From: Promethearchaeota archaeon
GTDB lineage: Archaea > Asgardarchaeota > Lokiarchaeia > Sigynarchaeales > SOKP01
Assembly (NCBI GenBank): GCA_019894655.1
Contig: JAGXNZ010000262.1
Coordinates: 1 to 8,783 of the forward strand
Length of the DNA stretch: 8,783 bases
Direction: 5' to 3'
Made by a program: the position numbers and the translations under genes
Notes under the pieces: model-generated
The model's database searches: none
What the model was told of the DNA's origin: nothing
What the model saw: only the letters and a program-made list of their open reading frames with translations
Shown: positions 1 to 5,433 of the stretch, piece by piece
Layout: each line of letters opens with the position of its first letter
Numbering within the stretch: the first letter of the stretch is position 1

Positions 1-358
1 AATGAAAGGAGAGGTAATTGCTCATAATATGGATGTTAAAGAACTTTTGAATCCCGATAACAAATTAGGAAATTATTTAAAAAATAAAATTGACAGAATT
101 ATAATGAACTTACCACAACAATCTATTAATTTTCTTGATGTTGCATGTTTTTTGATGAAAAAATCAAGCGGAATACTACATTTCTATCAATTCTGTGAAA
201 AACCAAATCCAATCGGAAAAGGAATTGAAAATTTAAATACTAATTTAAAAGATAGTGGATGGCATATCGAAGAAATTTTGAACTCCAAGGTTGTTAAACC
301 GTTTTCTCCAAAGTCAGATTTAATAGCTATCGATTTAAAAATTAAGTCTTTTACATAG
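1..358 (+). CDS. trm5: Trm5-like tRNA (guanine37-N1)-methyltransferase, C-terminal part (5' truncated by window)
   Basis: This is the last ~118 residues of a SAM-dependent methyltransferase of the Trm5/TYW2 family; the reading frame is open to the left edge. Visible marks are the AHNMD segment (residues 7-11 of the visible part), whose acidic residue lies where the family reads a strand-end Asp, and DRIIMNLP (31-38), the NLP motif IV typical of Trm5. A C-terminal VKPFSPKSDLIAIDLKI stretch (98-114) matches the usual family ending. In archaea and eukaryotes Trm5 methylates N1 of G37 next to the anticodon, which prevents frameshifting and starts wyosine synthesis. NLP argues for Trm5 over Taw2/TYW2, but the missing N-terminus prevents subtyping (Trm5a/b/c). 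The ATG at 2-4 is probably an internal methionine, because the Rossmann core and the D1/D2 domains must lie upstream. It ends 132 bp before the next gene and looks unrelated to it. Confidence 0.8.
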   Translation, partial: MKGEVIAHNMDVKELLNPDNKLGNYLKNKIDRIIMNLPQQSINFLDVACFLMKKSSGILHFYQFCEKPNPIGKGIENLNTNLKDSGWHIEEILNSKVVKPFSPKSDLIAIDLKIKSFT

Positions 359-409
359 CACTTATTTATTTGAACCATAACACTTAGGTTATTAAAAAAG
401 TATAATTTT

Positions 410-472
410 TATTTAAAAACTTTAATAATTAAGAGAAACTTTGATATTTTGATCTATTTTTACTAATGAAAT
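410..472 (+). promoter_or_regulatory. Shared upstream element, copy 1 (TATA box plus leader)
   Basis: A stretch nearly identical to 2945-3008: 51 bases (410-460) match without a mismatch, and the remaining dozen differ by one inserted T and one substitution. It opens with TATTTAAAAAC, a good archaeal TATA-box candidate; start of transcription would then fall near 441, giving a leader of about 50 nt that covers the rest of the conserved block. The flanks on both sides are unrelated between the copies. Inference: common promoter and leader of the two paralogues, possibly with a regulator site. Confidence 0.7.
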
Positions 473-490
473 TAATGTTTTCAGCTAATC

Positions 491-1699
491 ATGGCAAAAA
501 TATCCAAGTTTGGGGAAGACTTTCTACTACTGGCTCTACGAATTGACAAACATATTAAGGGATATGTGGATTTTTATTTTGGTCCAGAAAAACTTCAACA
601 AATTGTTGAAAGTGAATCCCTTACATCTCCAAACAAATTGTTAAAGGACTCAATTGCTTTAGTTCGACAACTGGGAGCACAAGGTTTCAGCAAAGAACGC
701 GAACGGTATTTAAAAAAGTTATTAATAGCGATAAAAACCTCAATTGAAATTTTAAATGGCAATAAGATTTCTATTAAAGATCAATATTTAAGGATTTATG
801 ATGTTGATTTACAACCAGCTAACGAATTTGAATTAGATAATTTGAAAGATGAGATTGATAAGGCATATATAGGCTCTGGAAGCTTAGAAGAACGAATGGC
901 AAAGTTAAGAGTGAAGCGAAGAGTTCCTGAAGCTAAAGTTTTAACATTTTTTAAAAAAGCGCTTAATATTGCAAGAAAAGAGAGTAACAAATTATTTACT
1001 AATCTCTTGCCTGAAGAAGAACATATTTCTATAGATTTGGTAGGAAAAACAAATAACGAAATAAAATGGTCATTTTATAATTGGTACCTTGGTAAATACC
1101 ATTCCCGAATAGAAGTCAACCCGAAGTATGCTATGTATTGGACTTCACTTCTGTCTGCTGCTTGTCATGAAGGATATCCAGGGCACCATACAGAATTTGT
1201 TCTGAACGAAAAAAAATTATACCATGAACAAAATCAATTTGAACATTCATTTTTATTGCTGCATTCGCCTAAATTAATAATATGCGAAGGGATAGGTGAT
1301 CTAGCCAATAATGTTCTATTCTCTTATCAAAAATCTGCAGAAATTAGCTTGCAGGAATTGTGTCCTTTCTCATTAAAAGAAGAATCGCTTGAAGAATTGA
1401 TTGCACAGAATAAAATAAAAGGGAAGTCAACTCTTTTTTGGTATAATCTTGCTTACCACGCGCTTATTGATAACTGGGATGTTGAAGAATTAACTCGTTA
1501 TGCGCATAATTTTGAAATCTTTACCGAAGAAAGTATAAAGAATCAATTAAAATTATTGAATAACCCGGCTCATTCTCTTACTGCTTTCTCGTACAACCTT
1601 GGAAGTAATCTTATAATAAATAAGTATGGTGAATTTCCTTCAATTAAAAATTTTCGATATCTTCTCGTTAATCCAATTTTACCCTCAGATTTGGCATAA
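491..1699 (+). CDS. DUF885-like putative zinc metallopeptidase, paralogue 1
   Basis: A 402-residue soluble protein with no signal peptide or membrane segment, so probably cytoplasmic. The signature CHEGYPGHHTE (225-235) has the HE-x4-HH form of the DUF885 family (PF05960), whose members read HE-x-x-PGHH. The downstream ICEGIGDLA (264-272) corresponds to the family's EGxA motif and supplies a possible third metal ligand, E266. Expected ligands are H226, H232 or H233 and E266, with E227 as general base; that assignment is by analogy. Bacterial DUF885 proteins are usually 550-600 residues and often exported, so this is a short intracellular version; peptide hydrolysis is a guess, not shown. The ATG at 491 is chosen because the start lines up with that of the paralogue at 3033; ATGs at 466 and 475 are out of frame. 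No Shine-Dalgarno sequence is visible. About 40% identical by eye to the protein at 3033-4223, including the shared LPSDL ending. Confidence 0.75.
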   Translation: MAKISKFGEDFLLLALRIDKHIKGYVDFYFGPEKLQQIVESESLTSPNKLLKDSIALVRQLGAQGFSKERERYLKKLLIAIKTSIEILNGNKISIKDQYLRIYDVDLQPANEFELDNLKDEIDKAYIGSGSLEERMAKLRVKRRVPEAKVLTFFKKALNIARKESNKLFTNLLPEEEHISIDLVGKTNNEIKWSFYNWYLGKYHSRIEVNPKYAMYWTSLLSAACHEGYPGHHTEFVLNEKKLYHEQNQFEHSFLLLHSPKLIICEGIGDLANNVLFSYQKSAEISLQELCPFSLKEESLEELIAQNKIKGKSTLFWYNLAYHALIDNWDVEELTRYAHNFEIFTEESIKNQLKLLNNPAHSLTAFSYNLGSNLIINKYGEFPSIKNFRYLLVNPILPSDLA

Positions 1700-2042
1700 A
1701 TCTTTTTTGTACAAAATTATATTTAAAATTTAAATGGAATTATCTTAGTTTTTATATCTTAGTTGATAAAAGTAAAATGAAGTAAAAGCCATAGAATAAT
1801 AATTCGATAATATAAAAAATAGTTGTTCTATTTCAATTTCAAATACAAAACTAAAGTAGTTAAATAAAACGAGTGAGAAAAATGTTTCATAGTGCAGAAA
1901 CAATACCTTAATTTGATGTTTTTTATAATAGTACTAAATTTATAACTGTTAAAAGAACATCATATATTTCCCTTTCTTTTTTATTTCCCGTTTCTTAAAA
2001 TTGATATACGATAAAAATCAAAAAAAAAAGAATGAAAGAAAA
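1700..2042. other. AT-rich intergenic interval with no convincing gene
   Basis: This 343-bp gap separates paralogue 1 from the methyltransferase. It begins with a T run (TCTTTTTTG, 1701-1709) right after the stop codon, which could terminate transcription in an archaeon. TATA-like strings occur at about 1961-1969 (CATATATTT) and 1994-2003 (CTTAAAATTG), and either could serve the methyltransferase gene. The longest ATG frames are only a few codons long (for example nine codons at 1882-1911). No RNA gene is recognised. Confidence 0.5.
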
Positions 2043-2720
2043 ATGAGTCAAAAAATGGATTTATTTGGCAGAGTTTTATATGATTATTGGGAGAAAGGCG
2101 GTAAATCGTCTACTCTATATTTTATCGAAAACAAGAAAAAGAAATACCCAGTCGAAATATCACGATACTTCCGGAGCTATGATGATTTATCAAATTTAGA
2201 GAAAAAAGCTATTAGCCTTTCTCGCGGAAGTATATTAGATGTTGGCTGTGCTACAGGTTATCATGTTCCAGCTTTAATGAAACAAGGAGAAGTAGATGCT
2301 ATTGACATTTCAGAGCACGCGATAAAAGTTGCCAAAGAAAACTGTATAGATAACTGTTTTGCTGGTGACATTTTTAAATATAAACCACGCAAAAGGTATG
2401 ATACGATTACTTTATTTGAAAACAATATCGGCTTAGCAGGTACGGTTTCTAAAACTAAACGATTAATTAAAGCACTAACACGATTGCTTAAGGAAGACGG
2501 GCAAATTATATGTGAAATTGTAAGAACTCGAACTGTAGATAGTTGGGCTGTGTTGCTTACACCGTTATGGAAAGGTAAAAAGGGGAAATCTTTTAAATGG
2601 CTTCATTTTTCAGTTAATTTCCTCTCGAAAATGTGTGTAAAATATGGCTTAGAAGTGGAAATGTTGGAAGAAAATGAGATTTCTGGTAATGTTTGGTCTT
2701 TGATCAGATTTTTATTATAA
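2043..2720 (+). CDS. Class I SAM-dependent methyltransferase, substrate unknown
   Basis: A 225-residue Rossmann-fold methyltransferase of the Methyltransf_11/25 type. Seen directly: motif I ILDVGCATGYH (64-74), which binds SAM; the acidic end of strand 2, AIDIS with D88; AGDIF (107-111) at the motif III position with D109; and YDTITLFENNIGLAG (119-133) as motif IV and the following loop. The roughly 60 residues before motif I (aromatic and lysine-rich) and the WKGKKGKSFKWLHFS region (176-190) probably shape the substrate pocket. Many methyltransferases of this group act on small molecules or lipids, but nothing here identifies the acceptor. The frame can be extended to a TTG at 2001; the ATG at 2043 is preferred because the extra 14 residues are low-complexity, Lys/Asn-rich and encoded by an A-rich tract. 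ATG 2055 is also possible. It lies between the two DUF885-like paralogues and may have been inserted between them. Confidence 0.75.
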   Translation: MSQKMDLFGRVLYDYWEKGGKSSTLYFIENKKKKYPVEISRYFRSYDDLSNLEKKAISLSRGSILDVGCATGYHVPALMKQGEVDAIDISEHAIKVAKENCIDNCFAGDIFKYKPRKRYDTITLFENNIGLAGTVSKTKRLIKALTRLLKEDGQIICEIVRTRTVDSWAVLLTPLWKGKKGKSFKWLHFSVNFLSKMCVKYGLEVEMLEENEISGNVWSLIRFLL

Positions 2721-2726
2721 AATAAT

Positions 2727-2743
2727 AAAAAACTGAGTTTTTT
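2727..2743 (+). terminator. Hairpin with T tract after methyltransferase gene
   Basis: AAAAAAC and GTTTTTT form a perfect 7-bp stem with a TGA loop, six bases after the stop codon; the 3' arm is itself a T run and more T-rich sequence follows. It is weak as a stem (mostly A-T), so T-run termination in the archaeal style is as likely as hairpin-driven release. Confidence 0.35.
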
Positions 2744-2944
2744 AAAATGTTTTTATTCAACCCTAGTTAAAAATCTCTTACTATATTTTATAGTTTAAAT
2801 AATCAACTTGAATCAAATTAATGAGTTAAGAAAAAACAGGAAAGTGCATAGGAATTCGAATAAAAAGGAAAATATGTTTTATATTTTTCAAAATTTTATT
2901 GACTGAAAGAGTAAGATTTGTATCTACTATAAAATTCTAAATTC

Positions 2945-3008
2945 TATTTAAAAACTTTAATAATTAAGAGAAACTTTGATATTTTGATCTATTTTTTACC
3001 AATGAAAT
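2945..3008 (+). promoter_or_regulatory. Shared upstream element, copy 2 (TATA box plus leader)
   Basis: Second copy of the element at 410-472, beginning with TATTTAAAAAC (2945-2955) and continuing through AATTAAGAGAAACTTTGAT to AATGAAAT. It ends 24 bp before the ATG at 3033, compared with 18 bp before the ATG in copy 1, and the extra length comes from an 8-bp tandem duplication. It contains a three-codon ATG-AAA-TCT-TGA frame (3002-3013) that is not conserved in copy 1. Confidence 0.7.
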
Positions 3009-3032
3009 CTTGAAATCTTGAAATTGTTCAAT

Positions 3033-4223
3033 ATGGAATTAGATGATTTTGCCAAAGACTATATTTTGTTAGGATTGCGGATCAACAAACATATCAATGG
3101 ATATGTTGAACATTATTATGGTCCTCCTAAACTTAAAAAAAATGTAGATACAGAAGAATTGTCATCTCCAAATAAGCTTCTAAATGATTGGAAAAATTTA
3201 AAAACTAAATTCCAGAATAAAAATTTTGAAAAAAGGCGTTATCGATTCCTTGATAACACTCTTATAGCTATAAAAACCATAATAAGAAAATTAAATGGAG
3301 AGAGTATTCCATATTTAGAACAAGTTAAGAATTTATTTAATTTAGAACCCGTTTTATACGATGATAATTTTTTTTATGGTCTAACAAAAAAAGCAGAAGA
3401 AATGTATGAAGGAAAAGGAACGCTTTCTGAAAGAATAAAAAGAATTGCCCTACAAAGAACTATACCTTCAGATCGTTTAATAGATTTGTATTGGAAGGCC
3501 TTACAACTGACAAAAATGCGAACGAAGGAAGTATTTTCTAAATTGCTTCCAGATAATGAAAAAATTGAAATAGCTGAAGTAGAAAATCAAAGTTGGCAAA
3601 TGTATTGCTGGTATAAGGGAAATTATACTTCTAAAATTGAAGTTAATTTAAGTTCACATCATTATTGGACCCATTTATTATATTTTGCTTGTCATGAGGG
3701 TTACCCCGGGCATCACACGGAAAGAGTAGTAAGAGAGAAATTATTATATCGTAAGAAAGGTTACTTTGAGAGTTCTATTCTACTAATTTATAGTCCTGAG
3801 ATGGTTATTTCGGAAGGTATTGGAGTAACAGCTGAGAATGTAATGTTTAGTCCTACAGAAAGTATCAGGTCATTGATAGAGGATATTCATCCTGTTCCCA
3901 TAATTGAAGCTTCTATAGACGCCCTAATAGGCCAAGGTGAAATTAGAAGGGGATTTAGGAGGTTTGAAAGCAATCTCGCTTATCATAAATATGTAAATAA
4001 ATGGGACGATAATAAATTAATTGATTATGCAAAAAATTTTAAGGTGATTCCTGACACATCAATTAAGGCACACCTAAAATTTATTTCTGATAACTTATGG
4101 GCTCCTTATATCATGACATATCAAGGAGAGCGCCTTATCACTGAAAAGTATGGCGTTCGACCATCACCAAAAGATTTTCGTAAACTATTGACTGAACAAA
4201 CGCTCCCCTCAGACTTAACATAA
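3033..4223 (+). CDS. DUF885-like putative zinc metallopeptidase, paralogue 2
   Basis: A 396-residue soluble protein, clearly paralogous to the product of 491-1699 along its whole length. The metal-site signature ACHEGYPGHHTE is intact (219-230: H221, E222, H227, H228) and the second motif reads ISEGIGVTA (259-267, E261). Other shared blocks are the N-terminal LRINKHINGYV (15-25), SSPNKLL (44-50), LIAIKT (77-82), NLAYHKYVNKWD (314-325) and the LPSDLT end. Because every candidate ligand is kept in both copies, neither looks like a decaying duplicate. A TTG at 3018 would add five residues; ATG 3033 is preferred because it lines up with the paralogue's start to within one residue. No signal peptide. 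Function is inferred only from the DUF885-type motif; a peptidase or other hydrolase is likely but the substrate is unknown. Confidence 0.75.
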   Translation: MELDDFAKDYILLGLRINKHINGYVEHYYGPPKLKKNVDTEELSSPNKLLNDWKNLKTKFQNKNFEKRRYRFLDNTLIAIKTIIRKLNGESIPYLEQVKNLFNLEPVLYDDNFFYGLTKKAEEMYEGKGTLSERIKRIALQRTIPSDRLIDLYWKALQLTKMRTKEVFSKLLPDNEKIEIAEVENQSWQMYCWYKGNYTSKIEVNLSSHHYWTHLLYFACHEGYPGHHTERVVREKLLYRKKGYFESSILLIYSPEMVISEGIGVTAENVMFSPTESIRSLIEDIHPVPIIEASIDALIGQGEIRRGFRRFESNLAYHKYVNKWDDNKLIDYAKNFKVIPDTSIKAHLKFISDNLWAPYIMTYQGERLITEKYGVRPSPKDFRKLLTEQTLPSDLT

Positions 4224-4240
4224 AAAAAAGAAGAATAATG

Positions 4241-4259
4241 GTTTCTCATTAAGAGAAAC
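4241..4259 (+). terminator. Hairpin downstream of paralogue 2
   Basis: GTTTCTC (4241-4247) and GAGAAAC (4253-4259) pair perfectly around an ATTAA loop, 18 bases after the stop codon. The loop and right arm are part of a 14-base string (4248-4261) identical to 428-441 in the shared upstream element. No T tract follows, so it may be an operator-like site or an mRNA 3'-end structure rather than a terminator. Confidence 0.3.
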
Positions 4260-4499
4260 TTACGGAACAGTATTTGGGGAGTGTGGCATGTTTGTTTTCA
4301 CCATAAACATTAGTTTGAAATCTATTCACTTACAATACCATTTCAAAAAAGATATATTAAAACAACACAATTTTTAATGAAAAAATATTGAATTATTTAC
4401 TTCGAAAATTGAAGAAAAGTTGAATAATGATATAGATTAACTAGTTTTAGAGAAAAAGATTTAATAAAAATAATAAGTAAGTATAATAAATACTAAAAG

Positions 4500-4523
4500 A
4501 AATATTATAGAATAGTAATATTT
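4500..4523 (-). terminator. A/T hairpin downstream of the SDR gene
   Basis: AAATATTA (4500-4507) and TAATATTT (4516-4523) are perfect inverted arms with an 8-base spacer, three bases beyond the SDR stop codon. On the minus strand it is followed by T-rich sequence (TCTTTTAGTATTT), consistent with a transcription end. Confidence 0.4.
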
Positions 4524-4526
4524 CAT

Positions 4527-5333
4527 TTAAAGCTTATTTATTGAAACTATCATTCCACCATCAATAATTAGGTTTTGTCCAGAGATATAATCAGCTGTTG
4601 GAGATGCTAAAAATACTGCTAAGTCAGCTACCCATTTGGATTCTCCAATTCTATCCAAAGGAAGTTTAACTCCTCTCGTTTCTAAAAATTGTCGTACCTT
4701 GACGGGATCATTATCATATATGGGGGTAAGAAAAACACCAGGAGAGATGGCATTAACTGTGATATCAACAGGACCGAGCTCTAAAGCCCATAGTTTCGTG
4801 AAGGCTATAATTGTTGCTTTACTAGCACTATATATACCCAACATTGGATTGATTCCATTAGCAGTCCCAGCACAACTGGCAATATTAATTATTTTGGCTC
4901 GAATTGGTTGAAAATAGCGTTGTGATTTCATTTTTCTAAAGAATGTTTTAGTCACATTCCATGTTCCCTTAACATTAACGCCCATAACCGTGTCATAAGT
5001 TTTTTCTGATGCGGATAATGATTTATATGCACCTCCATCAATCCCCGCGTTATTTATCAATATAAAAACATTGTCAAATATTTCAAATACCTGCTTTTTC
5101 ATTCTTTCAACTTCTTCGAGCTTCGAAATGTCAGTTTGAGCGAGGAGGATTGATGTAGAAGGAAGGTCTTTTAAAACTAAATCTCGCGTTTCTTCAAGGC
5201 CAGCCATATTAATATCGTTCAAAACAAGAGAAGAGCCCTTTTCAGCAAAAACTAAAGCCATTTCTCTTCCAAACCCACTACCTGCTCCCGTAATTAGGGT
5301 TACTTTTCCACTTAAAAAATTATTATCTGACAG
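4527..5333 (-). CDS. Short-chain dehydrogenase/reductase (SDR), probable CTG start
   Basis: A classical NAD(P)(H)-dependent SDR of 268 residues. The first ATG in frame (5261) would cut off the cofactor loop, but the frame stays open upstream and encodes GKVTLITGAGSGFGRE, giving the TGxxxGxG motif at 15-22. Further motifs are D40 at the end of strand 2 (suggests NAD rather than NADP), D68, NNAG (94-97), catalytic N120, S153, YSASK with Y168 and K172, PG (198-199), and the C-terminal YISGQNLIIDGG (249-260). No ATG, GTG or TTG exists between the in-frame stop (5340-5342) and residue 25; CTG at 5333, preceded by AAAAGGTAA eight bases away from its GGT, gives the natural-looking start (L/M)SDNNFLSGK. 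An ATA one codon upstream is the alternative, or a miscounted T6 run linking to an ATG at 5374. The substrate is unknown; 3-oxoacyl or sugar/polyol dehydrogenases are the nearest kinds. Confidence 0.85.
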   Translation of the reverse strand: MSDNNFLSGKVTLITGAGSGFGREMALVFAEKGSSLVLNDINMAGLEETRDLVLKDLPSTSILLAQTDISKLEEVERMKKQVFEIFDNVFILINNAGIDGGAYKSLSASEKTYDTVMGVNVKGTWNVTKTFFRKMKSQRYFQPIRAKIINIASCAGTANGINPMLGIYSASKATIIAFTKLWALELGPVDITVNAISPGVFLTPIYDNDPVKVRQFLETRGVKLPLDRIGESKWVADLAVFLASPTADYISGQNLIIDGGMIVSINKL

Positions 5334-5339
5334 TATAAA

Positions 5340-5348
5340 TTACCTTTT
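5340..5348 (-). promoter_or_regulatory. Shine-Dalgarno-like site for the SDR gene
   Basis: On the minus strand AAAAGGTAA resembles the core of the archaeal GGAGGTGA site, with eight bases between its GGT and CTG 5333 (five to ATA 5336). It supports translation starting in this short stretch rather than at ATG 5261. Confidence 0.45.
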
Positions 5349-5378
5349 GAATTATGATTGGGTTTATTCACCATTGAA

Positions 5379-5396
5379 TTAAATATTTATTTAAAA
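5379..5396 (-). promoter_or_regulatory. TATA-like promoter candidate for the SDR gene
   Basis: The minus strand reads TTTAAATAAATATTTAA here, about 55 bases before CTG 5333. A start of transcription about 25 bases downstream (near 5363) would give a ~30-nt leader containing the Shine-Dalgarno-like site. T runs just upstream (around 5395-5405) may also end the preceding transcript. Confidence 0.35.
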
Positions 5397-5433
5397 ATTA
5401 AAAAAGTAGGTTTAATAGAGATATATTAGATAA

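Larger units (their letters stand above)
2721..3032. other. Intergenic interval: terminator candidate, then promoter of paralogue 2
   Basis: This 312-bp gap holds an A/T hairpin just after the methyltransferase stop (2727-2743) and the second copy of the shared upstream element (2945-3008). Between them (2744-2944) nothing but AT-rich sequence without an ORF or RNA gene is recognisable. Confidence 0.5.
4224..4526. other. Convergent intergenic interval without a convincing gene
   Basis: This 303-bp gap lies between the ends of two converging transcription units. It holds a hairpin after the plus-strand gene and another after the minus-strand gene. The only notable frame is a 29-codon ATG ORF at 4288-4377 preceded by GGGGAG eight bases upstream (4276-4281); its predicted peptide is unremarkable and it is not called as a gene. 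Confidence 0.5.

Noticed and set aside
187..378. 63-codon minus-strand ORF
   Set aside because: Lies antisense within the Trm5-like gene, whose motifs are clear on the plus strand.
796..990. 64-codon minus-strand ORF
   Set aside because: Antisense shadow of the DUF885-like paralogue 1.
1700..2042. Structured RNA or tRNA in the AT-rich gap
   Set aside because: No cloverleaf, no T-loop consensus and no GC-rich stems are visible.
410..3008. Composite transposon or IS flanked by direct repeats carrying the first paralogue and the methyltransferase
   Set aside because: No transposase, no terminal inverted repeats and no target duplication; both copies sit at the same distance before homologous genes, which fits a duplicated promoter better.
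3018..3032. TTG start giving paralogue 2 five more residues
   Set aside because: ATG 3033 lines up with the start of paralogue 1; the TTG arises from the local 8-bp tandem duplication.
4288..4377. 29-codon ATG ORF preceded by GGGGAG
   Set aside because: Spacing to the purine-rich string is acceptable, but the peptide has no recognisable feature and ORFs of this size are common by chance in AT-rich DNA.
4636..4911. 91-codon plus-strand ORF
   Set aside because: Antisense to the SDR gene's conserved C-terminal half; no independent motif.
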